Shown piece by piece: positions 1-8,698 of a DNA stretch of 64,000 nucleotides. This DNA comes from Autumnicola tepida (GTDB lineage: Bacteria > Bacteroidota > Bacteroidia > Flavobacteriales > Flavobacteriaceae). Position 1 is the first letter of the stretch. The number at the start of each line of letters is the position of its first letter. The translations under genes were made by a program, and so were the position numbers. Location: positions 1-64,000 of the forward strand of contig NZ_JAVRHQ010000013.1 of the NCBI RefSeq assembly GCF_031846485.1, in the 5' to 3' direction. The notes beneath the pieces are model-generated. The model was not told where the DNA came from. It was given only the letters and a program-made list of their open reading frames with translations, and made no database searches.

Positions 1-396
1 GGTATTGGTGGTCAAAATAGTCTCGCAGATTGGAGCTGTCATACATCTTAAATTATGAGAGTGCAATGTGGTCCCGTTGGCGGTGGAGGGTTTAGTCCTG
101 GAGGAGACAAACATGAAGAGTGGTCTCAGGAAATAATGGCTGCTGGTTATACTAATATAATGCAAAAAGCACTAAAAGAAGTGCATCCAAAATTAAATGA
201 TAGCAGTTTTTTAAATGGTTATGACGACAACTCTATTTGGGATTGGGATAAATTTTATGAATATGTATCGTATAGAGGTTTAGATGGGACGGTTGCTGGT
301 GATGATTATTCTGATAATGCAGATGCAGAAAAAATAAGTCTTTATAAATACGGAGCAGAAGGAAACTCTACAACAACACCTAATTGTAATGAATAA
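1..396 (+). pseudogene. C-terminal part of an interrupted ORF, entering from the left edge
   Basis: The reading frame is open from base 1, meets an in-frame TAA at 49-51, and continues open in the same frame from ATG 55 to TAA 394-396. The 113-residue tail is rich in Gly, Asp, Asn and aromatic residues and has no recognised domain. A single substitution (for example TAC or TAT to TAA) would explain the stop, so this may be the end of a larger protein that has lost its reading frame. Its stop overlaps the ATG of the next ORF (389), which indicates translational coupling. A C-terminal toxin module followed by its immunity protein would fit this arrangement, but no toxin motif is visible. Alternatively ATG 55 is the real start of a small intact gene. 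The function is not recognised. Confidence 0.4.
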
Positions 397-889
397 GATT
401 TTCTCAACTTTTCTATTGATTTTATTTCCAACTTTATTGTTGTCTCAGGAAAAAGACACAGTTTATATCTTATTTGATAATCAATATGATGAAATGGAAA
501 AACTAGATTTTACAGAAGCAGTTCAGGCAGGAGAACCTGATGAAAAATTAAAAAATTCAATAAAATTTCGAATTAGGCAGGCGGAAAAGGATACATACGG
601 TGATACTAAATTTCAATTTGGTCATTTCAATCAAAGCAAAAAAGCATATGAAATGTTTGGTGGTAAACCACCTATAATTTTACAAAAGCACAGTTCTTTT
701 TGAAAGGATAAAATATTACTTGACATCAATTTTTTTAGAAATACACCTTATATAAAAGTTGCTAAAACATTTGAAGAAGATGATAGTTGGGAAGAAGATG
801 TTATAATATTTATAATTGATGTAGATGAAATAAAAAATGATAGCATCATCATGCGCCAAGTAAATTTTACTAGGCCAGTAAAAGAATAA
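389..889 (+). pseudogene. secreted protein gene interrupted by an in-frame TGA
   Basis: The N-terminus (MNKIFSTFLLILFPTLLLSQ) is a clear signal peptide. The frame runs to a TGA at 701-703 and then stays open in the same frame for a further 61 codons to TAA 887-889. A TGG-to-TGA change (Trp to stop) restores a 166-residue protein, and the downstream part is Asp/Glu/Ile-rich with normal coding composition. The ATG overlaps the stop of the upstream ORF. A small secreted protein coupled to a larger ORF could be a periplasmic immunity or partner protein, but no family was recognised. The gene could still yield a 104-residue truncated product. Confidence 0.5.
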
Positions 890-898
890 ATTGATGTC

Positions 899-936
899 AA
901 AGCAAGATGTGTCATTGTCATGACAAATCTTGCTTT
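899..936 (+). terminator. hairpin after the interrupted gene pair
   Basis: AAAGCAAGAT (899-908) pairs perfectly with ATCTTGCTTT (927-936), and an inner TGTCAT/ATGACA can extend the structure. It starts 10 bases after the stop at 889, so it is well placed to end the upstream transcript. No T-run follows, so it is not a canonical intrinsic terminator. Confidence 0.45.
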
Positions 937-1059
937 GCGCCCGGAGGTTGCAGAGAACTATTTGAATTAAGTGTCTGAAAAACAGCTATTAATTGGTCTA
1001 TATACGATTTCTATAGGAAAATATAAATATTTATAAGCAATTTTGTTTATATTTAAATT

Positions 1060-1539
1060 ATGGATAATTTATTAAAATATAAAGGCATTCATCCAGGAAT
1101 TGTTTTAGGGCGTGAGTTAAAAAAGCGTTCTTTAAAACAACGTCCTTTTGCTTTGAGCATAAACGAGCATCCGCAAACTTTAAATACAATTACCAAAGGC
1201 AAAAGAAACCTGAACACGGCTCTGGCATTAAAAATTGAGAATAAGCTCAACCTGGAAGAAGGGACACTGGCTGTTCTGCAAACGTATTATGATATTGACA
1301 AGGAAAAAGAAAAACGGGAAACCGAAGCACCTAAGCTTTCTGTTTTAAGAAGATCATTATTCTGGGATACGGACATTAATGGTATTGACTGGAGGAAACA
1401 ATATAAAGCAGTCATAAAAAGGGTATTTGAGCGCGGAAATGAATCTGAAAAAAAAGAAATCCTGCGTTTTTATGGCAGTCAAAAAGTGGATGCTGTATTA
1501 CATGCCATAGATCGTAAAGCTCATTCAGATATAAGCTAA
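1060..1539 (+). CDS. antitoxin-like protein paired with an AbiEii-type nucleotidyltransferase
   Basis: This 159-residue cytoplasmic protein probably acts as the antitoxin and autorepressor of the downstream gene. The N-terminal ~70 residues (HPGIVLGRELKKRSLKQ, then TKGKRNLNTALALKIENKL) read like the HigA/XRE-type helix-turn-helix of plasmid-maintenance antidotes. The C-terminal half (residues ~100-145, LFWDTDINGIDWRKQYKAVI...) resembles the DUF6922-type module that Bacteroidota often place before nucleotidyltransferase genes. The stop is 8 bases before the next start, so the two form an operon. The assignment rests on recognised motifs plus the neighbour. The antitoxin role is inferred. Confidence 0.7.
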   Translation: MDNLLKYKGIHPGIVLGRELKKRSLKQRPFALSINEHPQTLNTITKGKRNLNTALALKIENKLNLEEGTLAVLQTYYDIDKEKEKRETEAPKLSVLRRSLFWDTDINGIDWRKQYKAVIKRVFERGNESEKKEILRFYGSQKVDAVLHAIDRKAHSDIS

Positions 1540-1547
1540 TCCTCAAT

Positions 1548-2201
1548 ATGCTTCATTACAACAGCATAAATAAATTACTTCACGAAAGTTTGCTAAAATT
1601 GATGGTTGTTGAGGAGTTCAGGGACTTCAGGTTAGTTGGTGGTACCGCTTTAAGTTTAAAGATTGGACACCGAAAATCCATTGATATTGATCTGTTTACT
1701 GATGCGGATTATGGCAGCATTGATTTTGACAAAATAACTGCATATCTTAAAGCTAATTTTCAGCATGTAGATTATTTGGCTATTCCTCCTGCTATGGGAA
1801 AATCATTTATCATTGGAGAGGATGAGAATAATTATATAAAACTGGATGTTTTTTATACTGATGAATTTATTCAGCCTCCATTTATGGAAGATACAATTCG
1901 AATGGCTTCTACTGAAGAAATTATTGCTATGAAGGTAGATGTAGTCCAACGTGGAGGGCGCAAAAAGGACTTTTGGGACCTTCATGCTCTTTTTGCTTCA
2001 TATAGTTTGGATCAAATGTTACAATTGCACGAAAAGCGCTATCCTTATAGTCACGACAAAGAAGCTATACTACAAAACTTTATAAATTTTACTGAAGCCG
2101 ATGATGATTTTGATCCTATATGTTTGTTAGGAAAATACTGGGAGTTCATTAAGGATGATATTGAACAAATTATTTATGCCTACAGGAGCACCAGCCGCTG
2201 A
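1548..2201 (+). CDS. AbiEii/AbiGii-type nucleotidyltransferase (toxin)
   Basis: This 217-residue protein has the signature of the AbiEii/MenT branch of the polymerase-beta-like nucleotidyltransferases. A GGTALSL loop (residues 31-37) is followed by R-K-S-I-D-I-D-L-F, where D46 and D48 are the predicted metal ligands. A later KxD...GGRKKDFWDLHAL segment (from ~residue 128) is also typical. Characterised relatives modify tRNA 3' ends or other RNAs and act as toxins or abortive-infection effectors. The gene follows the antitoxin-like gene by 8 bases. It appears intact although the genes on both sides are decayed. The substrate is unknown. Confidence 0.8.
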   Translation: MLHYNSINKLLHESLLKLMVVEEFRDFRLVGGTALSLKIGHRKSIDIDLFTDADYGSIDFDKITAYLKANFQHVDYLAIPPAMGKSFIIGEDENNYIKLDVFYTDEFIQPPFMEDTIRMASTEEIIAMKVDVVQRGGRKKDFWDLHALFASYSLDQMLQLHEKRYPYSHDKEAILQNFINFTEADDDFDPICLLGKYWEFIKDDIEQIIYAYRSTSR

Positions 2202-2230
2202 TTTTTAGGTATTACGGGTGCCTCACACGA

Positions 2231-2387
2231 GTGGGAAAAAGTTCTGAGAAGATCTTCCATTTAGTATTATCTCAGCTTCGGCAATGGCTGAAGTAATAAA
2301 TATTTCAGAAAGAGCTGTGGATAAACAAATTGCAGGATTAAAAGAGAACGCAATTCTAAAAGATTAGGACCTAATAAAGACGGTTGA
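2231..2387 (+). pseudogene. winged-helix remnant with two frameshifts
   Basis: Three short stretches in different frames join into one winged-helix DNA-binding segment. VGKSSEKIFHLVLSQ begins at 2231. It is followed by SAMAEVINISERAVDKQIAG and LKENAILK (~2275-2365), and then KRLGPNKDG ending at the TGA at 2385-2387. This order (S-E-K-I...T/A-E-V-I-N-I-S-x-R-A-V-x-K-Q-I...L-K-x-N-x-x-L-K-R-x-G-P-x-K-G-G) is typical of the C-terminus of ATP-dependent or Fic-linked transcriptional regulators in Bacteroidota. At least two frameshifts separate the pieces. Only the terminal wing survives. Confidence 0.6.
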
Positions 2388-2676
2388 TAAAAACGTGCCG
2401 GGCTCAGTTTAAAGAGATCCATTTCGGTTACCTGTTGGGATAGCCGTTCTAAGCGTGCAAATTGGAGGGTTCCCGCTGGGAAAGTCCTCATAAAAGATCA
2501 TTTTGGAAATATTTGAAAACAAGTGCCTGGGAGTGTAATTTAAACTCTGTCCTTTTCTTCACTCCTTCGGGGTACCCCCGAATCATTTAAGAAAGGTCAG
2601 CAGTTTGAAGAATTTGTATAGAAGCATATCTTTGCCGCAGACCGTTATGAAGGCACAACTAATTATTTAAAATCTG
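2388..2676. other. non-coding stretch, nothing recognised
   Basis: No plausible coding sequence or strong hairpin with a T-run is seen between the winged-helix remnant and the small secreted protein gene. The upstream neighbours are decayed, so this is probably degraded sequence plus the promoter of the gene at 2677. Confidence 0.4.
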
Positions 2677-3291
2677 ATGAAATTTTTTTTACTTCTCTTT
2701 TTGTTTGTCTGCTCAGCAGGCTTTTCCCAGTCTAAAGAAAAACTTTTTAAGCAGGATTTCGCGGTGTTGGTGGAAGAAATGGAATTGATGTACAGGTATG
2801 ATAAGCTTCTGCGGAATTACGCAAGTCTTAAAACTACTGGCGGGCGTGAAAACGAGCTGCCAGAAAACCTACTGGACAGCCTGGGGCTGCCGGAGCTGCC
2901 TAAGCTGGACTTTGGTGATGGCGATCTAAGGAACCACATTTACAACAATTATATTTATCCCAAAGATGCGGAACATACGAAAAGGATGATAAGCATTACC
3001 AAAAAGTATGGTTTTCCTACCATAAAAAGGATCAGGCAGTACACTGATAAGGAATTTAGTGAACCCGATTTTAATCCTTTTTTTCTCCTGCAGTATGCTC
3101 CTCAAAAGTATTGGAAAAAATTAAAAAAACTGATGAAAAAAGAATACCGGGCAGGCCGTATTAATCAGTGTGACTATGGTTTTTTGTTATGGCATTTCTC
3201 TTTGGATAAGAGCTTTAAACCTATGCTGGACAATGGATATGTAATGGAAACCAGAGATGGTGTTCCATTTTTAAAACCAACCTGTGAATAG
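2677..3291 (+). CDS. small secreted protein, DUF6624-like
   Basis: This 204-residue protein has a signal peptide (MKFFLLLFLFVCSAGFSQS). After it comes a mainly helical charged region in which 'DAEHTKRMISITKKYGFPTI' (about residues 97-116) and 'AGRINQCDYGFLLWH' resemble the DUF6624 family of Bacteroidota exported proteins, where a D-x-x-N/H-T-x-R...YGxP core is usual. The exact family is uncertain and no catalytic function is known. It stands alone between two remnants on the plus strand. Confidence 0.6.
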   Translation: MKFFLLLFLFVCSAGFSQSKEKLFKQDFAVLVEEMELMYRYDKLLRNYASLKTTGGRENELPENLLDSLGLPELPKLDFGDGDLRNHIYNNYIYPKDAEHTKRMISITKKYGFPTIKRIRQYTDKEFSEPDFNPFFLLQYAPQKYWKKLKKLMKKEYRAGRINQCDYGFLLWHFSLDKSFKPMLDNGYVMETRDGVPFLKPTCE

Positions 3292-3302
3292 CTGGAGCCG
3301 GA

Positions 3303-3712
3303 TTAGCAATATGCATTTAGAATGCCGGAAAGAATGGATCCTGGACCGCTTTTATGATTCATAAAATAGGAAATATCTTTTCCAATGATCTCCTTCCTGG
3401 AATACTTTAGGAGCTCTGCCATACGCTGGTTGACGAAAGTGGTAATGTTATTTTCAGCGATCACCCAGATCCTTCCTGCGAGGTTTCCACAATCTGCCGG
3501 TACCTTTTTTCACTTTCTGAGAGATGTTTTTTAGCAGTTTTAAAATCGGTTATATCTACGACTATATTTACCACTCCCGTAATTTCTACTGAATCTTCAA
3601 ATAAAGACAAGTGATAAGTACTATCCCCTTTTAAATTAGCCCTATTTGGTGCTGCATAAACTTTCTGCTTCAATAAATTTTAATAAAAATCAATCATTCT
3701 ATAATCACCATT
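3303..3712 (-). pseudogene. PAS-domain sensor kinase remnant, frameshifted
   Basis: Read on the minus strand, a stretch ending in KRYRQIVETSQEG (to ~3470) shifts by one base into IWVIAENNITTFVNQRMAEL and then LKYSRKEIIGKDISYFMNHK, stopping at 3303-3305. Together this is the end of one PAS/PAC domain ('VVDITDFKTAKKHLSESEKR' linker) and most of a second PAS domain. An in-frame TAA also separates an upstream NGDYRMIDFY piece (~3712) from the rest. No histidine-kinase domain remains, so this is a dead internal fragment of a multi-PAS histidine kinase. Confidence 0.75.
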
Positions 3713-3800
3713 TCTATAAGACATAGCTGATTAACATAATGATAACGCTTTAAGAAATTAAAATCTTTAAATTTATTGTTTCCGCTTACCCCCTAAAAAA

Positions 3801-4607
3801 ATGCTTATGAAAGATTTGGAAAAATGGGAAAGTAAAAGAGATTCTGATAATTTTACTGAAGACGAAGAAAGAATTTTCGATGAAATTGGTTTAAACGGGT
3901 CCTCCCGTAGAAAGTTCTTAAAGCAAATCTCCGCGGCCAGTTTAAGCATCTGGGCTTCTCCTTATTTTACTTCAGAGCTGTTCGCGCAAACCGCAGAAAA
4001 TCTTCCCGACGAGGTAAAAGTTCTTCTTAACGAAGTGAAAGTAAATCTTCGGGTAAACAAGATGGTAAAACCTTTAACACTGGATTCCAGGGTTACGCTG
4101 CTTGATGCCTTGCGTGAACGCCTGGCCCTTACCGGGTCCAAAAAAGGTTGTGACCACGGCCAGTGTGGTGCCTGTACGGTGATGATTGATGGCAAGCGAA
4201 AGCTGTCCTGCCTTACCTTAGCGGCAACCTGTGAGGATAAGGAAATCACGACTATTGAAGGTTTAGCTGAAGATGGCAGGCTCCACCCTATGCAGGAGGC
4301 ATTTTTGAAACACGATGGCTTCCAGTGTGGCTATTGCACACCCGGGCAAATTTGCTCTTCCGTGGCATTGCTCGAAGAAGCCAAGAACGGTGAGGCGAGT
4401 TATGTAACAGAAAACTTCAAAAATATTGAGACCAATTTAAAACTTTCCGAAGAAGAAATAAGGGAAAGAATGTCGGGAAATATTTGCCGCTGTGGGACTT
4501 ATAATAACATCGTCCAGGCATTTAAGGAAGTACATTCCGGGGATGATGAAATGCCAACCTGGGAGTTTGCCACCCGGGAACAAATGGAAAAAGCGAAAAA
4601 CGCTTAG
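3801..4607 (+). CDS. paoA: aldehyde oxidoreductase [2Fe-2S] subunit, Tat-exported (PaoA-like)
   Basis: This is the iron-sulfur subunit of a xanthine-oxidase-family molybdenum enzyme that oxidises aldehydes to acids in the periplasm. Residues 35-41 (SRRKFLK) followed by a hydrophobic stretch form a twin-arginine signal, as in E. coli PaoA. C117, C122, C125 and C137 bind the plant-type [2Fe-2S] cluster. C176, C179, C229 and C231 (CGYC...CRC) bind the second cluster. The 268 residues exceed the E. coli protein because of a long N-terminus before the Tat motif and a ~25-residue C-terminal tail. The next gene starts 41 bases downstream. M3 is an alternative start. Confidence 0.88.
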   Translation: MLMKDLEKWESKRDSDNFTEDEERIFDEIGLNGSSRRKFLKQISAASLSIWASPYFTSELFAQTAENLPDEVKVLLNEVKVNLRVNKMVKPLTLDSRVTLLDALRERLALTGSKKGCDHGQCGACTVMIDGKRKLSCLTLAATCEDKEITTIEGLAEDGRLHPMQEAFLKHDGFQCGYCTPGQICSSVALLEEAKNGEASYVTENFKNIETNLKLSEEEIRERMSGNICRCGTYNNIVQAFKEVHSGDDEMPTWEFATREQMEKAKNA

Positions 4608-4648
4608 GCAGTCAACTTTCTTTTCGGAAAACAAAAAGCAACATTAGC

Positions 4649-5635
4649 ATGAGGCCATTCACTTACACAGGAGCAAAAAGTACAGAAGAAGCACTCCGGG
4701 CAGCAAATTCAGATTCCCACTACTTAGGGGGCGGAACAAACCTGATAGATTTGATGAAAGAGGATGTGGAGCGTCCCGGGCAGCTAATAGAAGTTGCCAG
4801 CCTGGATTATAAAAGAATTACCCCAAACGAAGACGGGGGTTTAAAACTGGGCGCGATGCTAAGTAATTCAGATACGGCAAACCATCCCGATATCAGGACG
4901 CGGTATCCTTTATTATCTATGGCAATGCTTTCGGCGGCCACGGCACAAATTCGCAATATGGCTACCAATGGTGGAAACCTGCTACAGCGCACCCGTTGTC
5001 CTTATTTTTACGAAACATCTATGCCTTGCAACAAACGCGAACCTGGCACAGGATGCGGCGCCCTTCATGGCATGAATGCCACACATGCTATTTTCGGGTG
5101 GAGTGAGGACTGCGTGGCCGTTCATCCTTCAGATATGTGTGTGGCATTGGCAGCAATTGGGGCAACAGTAGAAGTTCAGCAACCCGATGGGTCCTCCAGG
5201 ATGATTGAATTTACCGATTTTCACCGCTTGCCGGGAGACCATCCTGAAAAAGATACCAACCTTATGCCGGGGGAATTGATCACGGCTATACATCTTTCAA
5301 AACCTGTTTTTTCAGATCATTATTATTACCTGAAAATTCGCGAACGCGCCAGTTATGCCTTTGCCCTGGTCTCGGTTGCAGCGGGATTAAACATCAAAGG
5401 TGGCGTAATTGCTGAAGCCGGACTTGCGATGGGAGGGGTTGCCCATAAGCCCTGGAAATTATTTGAAGCTGAAAAATTCCTTTCAGGAAAAAAACCGAAC
5501 CAGGCAAATTTTGAAACTGCTGCAGAGCTTGCCATAAAGGATGCGAAACCTTTGGAGGATAATAAGTATAAAGTAGAAATGGGAAAAAAGGCTATTGTAA
5601 GAGCCTTAAGCCAGGCTTACGAAAGAAAAGCCTGA
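4649..5635 (+). CDS. paoB: aldehyde oxidoreductase FAD-binding subunit (PaoB-like)
   Basis: The 328-residue FAD subunit passes electrons from the iron-sulfur subunit to the acceptor. The FAD motifs LGGGTNLIDLM (residues 26-36) and TNGGNLLQRTRC (107-117) are present. A Cys-rich insertion, with C117, C127, C136 and possibly C155, matches the extra [4Fe-4S] cluster region that distinguishes PaoB from ordinary xanthine-dehydrogenase FAD subunits. The C-terminal CO-dehydrogenase flavoprotein domain (~residues 215-325) is complete. It lies between the other two subunits with short gaps (41 and 25 bases), so the three are one operon. Confidence 0.88.
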   Translation: MRPFTYTGAKSTEEALRAANSDSHYLGGGTNLIDLMKEDVERPGQLIEVASLDYKRITPNEDGGLKLGAMLSNSDTANHPDIRTRYPLLSMAMLSAATAQIRNMATNGGNLLQRTRCPYFYETSMPCNKREPGTGCGALHGMNATHAIFGWSEDCVAVHPSDMCVALAAIGATVEVQQPDGSSRMIEFTDFHRLPGDHPEKDTNLMPGELITAIHLSKPVFSDHYYYLKIRERASYAFALVSVAAGLNIKGGVIAEAGLAMGGVAHKPWKLFEAEKFLSGKKPNQANFETAAELAIKDAKPLEDNKYKVEMGKKAIVRALSQAYERKA

Positions 5636-5660
5636 GCAATCTGAAAACTAAAAAAGCATT

Positions 5661-7838
5661 ATGGAGACATTAAACGCATCTGGAGTAGGAAATCCCATTA
5701 ACAGGGTAGAAGGCCGGTTAAAAGTAATGGGAATGGCAAAATATGCTTCTGAGTTTCCTGTAGAAAATAAAGTGTATGCGCAAGGGATCAACAGTACCAT
5801 TGCCAAGGGCGAGATTGTCTCTGTAGATACTTCCGAAGCAGAAAAATTAGACGGGGTGCTTGCGGTAATCACCTATAAGAATGCTGAAAAATTGAATAGC
5901 TTTGATGAGGAGATGCCACAACTTTCCACAACCACTATTGCCCCGGTTTTGCAAAGTCCAAAGATCAATTATTACGGGGAATATGTTGGTGTGGTTATAG
6001 CTGAAACTTTTGAACAGGCACAATATGCGGCCAGATTAGTCAAATTTGAATATAAAAAAGATCCGGATCCAACCATACATTTTGATGAATCACAGGCAAA
6101 AGCTTATAAACCCTCGGGAAATCCAGACTATTCCCGTGGAGATATGGCTGCAGGAATGGCTGAAGCCGATGAAACCCTGGATGCCACCTATAATACGCCT
6201 CTAGAACATCACCACCCAATGGAGCTGCACGCGATTATCGCCTCCTGGGAAAATGGCAAAGTCACAGCTTATGCGAGCCAGCAAATGGTGGAAAATGCCA
6301 CGATAGCAATTTCGGATACTTTTCAAATTCCGAAGAAAGATGTAAGGGTTATCGCCGCTTATGTTGGTGGAGGCTTTGGCTCAAAACTAAATGTGGAACG
6401 CCATGCGACACTGGCCGTAATGGCTTCAAAAATGGTTAACCGCCCTGTACAGGTAACGGTCACACGGCATCAGATGTTTACCAATACCGGGATGAGGCAG
6501 CATAATGAACAGCGAATGCAGATTGGAGCTAAAAGGGATGGTACCCTTACGGCACTTTCCCATGAAACATTATCCCATACCTCTACTTATCAGGAGTACC
6601 AGGAGCCCTGCGGAATGATATCTAAAATGCTTTATGATGTTCCCAATAATCAGATCAAATATCGTTTGATACCCATGAATTTCCAAACCCCTTTTGCCAT
6701 GAGGGCACCTGGAGAGGCCACCGGAAGTTTTGCGCTGGAATCTGCAATGGATGAAATGGCATGGAAATTAAAAATGGATCCTGTTGAATTTCGGATTAAA
6801 AATGACACTCAAATAGATTTAAGTACAGACAGGCCGTTTTCATCCCGCCTCCTGAAAGAATGCCTGCGTATTGGTGCCGATAAATTTGGATGGGAAAACA
6901 GAAATATGGAGCCCCGTTCCAAACAGGAGGGAAACTGGCTTATTGGCTATGGAGTAAGTGCGGCTTCCCGAAGGGCGCCTTACAGGGAAACATCTGCCCG
7001 GGTGATTTTGGAAATGGAAAAGGGACAGGTGCATGCCACTGTCCAGATGGATGCGACCGATATTGGAACGGGAAGTTATACCATTATAGCCCAAACCGCA
7101 GCAGAATACCTGGGAATTCCTGTAGAACAGGTAACGGTGGAACTGGGAGATTCTAATTTTCCGGTAACTCCAGGTTCGGGAGGATCCTGGGGAGCGGCAT
7201 CGTATTGTAATGGTGCCCGTGCAGCCTGTGAGAACGCTATATCTGAATTAAAAAGGAACCGTAATATAGCAGAGGACGAGGAGGTAGCTGTGGCAGATTT
7301 GCTCAGGCAGAACAAGTTGGCCAGGTTTGAAGCAGAAGGTACCGCAGCCCCATCTGAAGAATTTAAAAATCATTCAGTTTTCTCTTTCGGGGCCAATTTC
7401 TCGGAAGTATGGGTAGATAAAGACACCGGGATGTACCGAATAAAGCGGATGGTAAATGTAGGTTCTGCAGGGAAAATTATCAATCCTAAAACCGCATATG
7501 GTCAGATTATCGGCGGCTTAACCATGGGGGCAGGAATGGTAATTGCCGAACAGACAAAAGTAGAACCGAATTTTGGTAATTTTATTACCCGTTCTTTTGC
7601 TGATTATCACGTGCCGGTAAACCTTGATATGGCTAATATAGACGTTATATTCTTACCAGAAGAAGATAAAATAGCCAACAAAATGGGGGTGAAGGGGATA
7701 GGAGAACTGGGGATTACCAGTGTGGCGGCTTCTATTGCCAATGCCATTTTCAATGCTACAGGAAAGCGAATGCGGGATTTACCCATAACACCTGAGAAAT
7801 TAGTGGTGGCTCCTGTGGAATCGGGGGTGGTTTCCTAA
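5661..7838 (+). CDS. paoC: aldehyde oxidoreductase molybdenum subunit (PaoC-like)
   Basis: The 725-residue catalytic subunit has the length of E. coli PaoC. The GGGFGSK motif (residues 236-242) contacts the molybdopterin. RAPGEATGSFALESAMDEMA is the cofactor/substrate region. The catalytic glutamate is E682 in GIGELG. Family knowledge: PaoC uses the cytosine-dinucleotide form of the cofactor, made by MocA and inserted by a PaoD/XdhC-type chaperone. Neither of these genes is next to this operon, and the window's only Mob-type transferase is MobA-like (60 kb). They must be elsewhere if the enzyme is active. The subunit has no signal peptide, so it would be co-exported with the Tat-bearing PaoA-like subunit. 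Confidence 0.88.
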   Translation: METLNASGVGNPINRVEGRLKVMGMAKYASEFPVENKVYAQGINSTIAKGEIVSVDTSEAEKLDGVLAVITYKNAEKLNSFDEEMPQLSTTTIAPVLQSPKINYYGEYVGVVIAETFEQAQYAARLVKFEYKKDPDPTIHFDESQAKAYKPSGNPDYSRGDMAAGMAEADETLDATYNTPLEHHHPMELHAIIASWENGKVTAYASQQMVENATIAISDTFQIPKKDVRVIAAYVGGGFGSKLNVERHATLAVMASKMVNRPVQVTVTRHQMFTNTGMRQHNEQRMQIGAKRDGTLTALSHETLSHTSTYQEYQEPCGMISKMLYDVPNNQIKYRLIPMNFQTPFAMRAPGEATGSFALESAMDEMAWKLKMDPVEFRIKNDTQIDLSTDRPFSSRLLKECLRIGADKFGWENRNMEPRSKQEGNWLIGYGVSAASRRAPYRETSARVILEMEKGQVHATVQMDATDIGTGSYTIIAQTAAEYLGIPVEQVTVELGDSNFPVTPGSGGSWGAASYCNGARAACENAISELKRNRNIAEDEEVAVADLLRQNKLARFEAEGTAAPSEEFKNHSVFSFGANFSEVWVDKDTGMYRIKRMVNVGSAGKIINPKTAYGQIIGGLTMGAGMVIAEQTKVEPNFGNFITRSFADYHVPVNLDMANIDVIFLPEEDKIANKMGVKGIGELGITSVAASIANAIFNATGKRMRDLPITPEKLVVAPVESGVVS

Positions 7839-8260
7839 AAAAATTATCTTCGACAGGATTCAATGAGGTGGGAAAATTTATAATTTGCAGGATAGATCCC
7901 GGTAAAGCAGGTTAATAGCTTTAAGTAATTTCTTCCCGGCATTTTCATCTTTTAGGATTGTGTTTTATAACCCCGGAAATAAATATAATTTGACTGCAAT
8001 CATCCTAAAGCTTTCCAAACCTGACTTTCTTTCTACTAATCTTGATGATACACTTGTTGAGGTAGTATAGATGAAATATTTCCTTTTTTGGTTACTTCAG
8101 AGGGAAGTAATTTTAGCTCCCGGATCTTCAGCAAATTGTTTTAAAATCCTGTTAAGCCTGGAGTTTACAGGAATATCGAACTTTACAAATTTATTCCTTA
8201 ACTTTAAATACTTCATTAATGTTCTGAAGATCAATTTTATACAAATAAGAAGAAAAAACG
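7839..8260. other. 422-base intergenic region, nothing assigned
   Basis: No convincing terminator or gene is seen. On the minus strand, bases ~8215-8097 read as a 39-residue peptide of coding-like composition (ending ILKQFAEDPGAKITSL). It has no recognised relatives and lies opposite the presumed promoter of the 8261 gene, so it is left unannotated. Confidence 0.4.
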
Positions 8261-8566
8261 ATGTCTGTAGATAGGGGGCCAAAAAGCCTTCACGAACATA
8301 ACAAATCCTTACTATATTCTAATCGTCCGAAGTTTAAAGAGGATCTTCGGGAGAATATTTATGTTGATAAAATTAGAAATGACGGGTTATATTATAAACG
8401 TGTTAATGAAAATGAATTAAAGAAGGTGCTTGCCCAAATAAGGCTAAAGGCAAGGAGGGAATTCATCAAGGAACTCAAAGTCCTGGCTGTATCTATAGTC
8501 ATCACTTTGATTTTTGTCTACTATCTCAAACTCTATCTTGATCAATGTTTTGGCCTTACAAGTTAA
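8261..8566 (+). CDS. small membrane-anchored protein of unknown function
   Basis: This 101-residue protein has a charged, basic N-terminal region (residues 1-70, rich in Lys, Arg, Asn) and one predicted membrane helix near the C-terminus (LAVSIVITLIFVYYLKLYL, ~residues 75-93). It is probably a tail-anchored inner-membrane protein. The codon use and amino-acid pattern look coding. Two even smaller hydrophobic ORFs follow on the same strand. No family was recognised. Confidence 0.6.
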   Translation: MSVDRGPKSLHEHNKSLLYSNRPKFKEDLRENIYVDKIRNDGLYYKRVNENELKKVLAQIRLKARREFIKELKVLAVSIVITLIFVYYLKLYLDQCFGLTS

Positions 8567-8698
8567 AAAGAACTAAAAGGTGTAATTTTAAAATCATGAA
8601 CAAAACGCTCAAGCCGGAAAGTCTTGTCTCTAATCCCATTTATTGTTAAGAACATTAAACCTGGCTACAACTGAGTATATAAAATAAAAGGCTGAAAA

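Noticed and set aside
2267..2491. 74-codon minus-strand ORF
   Set aside because: It is antisense to the winged-helix remnant and has no plausible protein features.
8097..8215. 39-residue minus-strand peptide with coding-like composition
   Set aside because: No recognised relatives, no visible promoter, and it lies over the presumed promoter of the gene at 8261.
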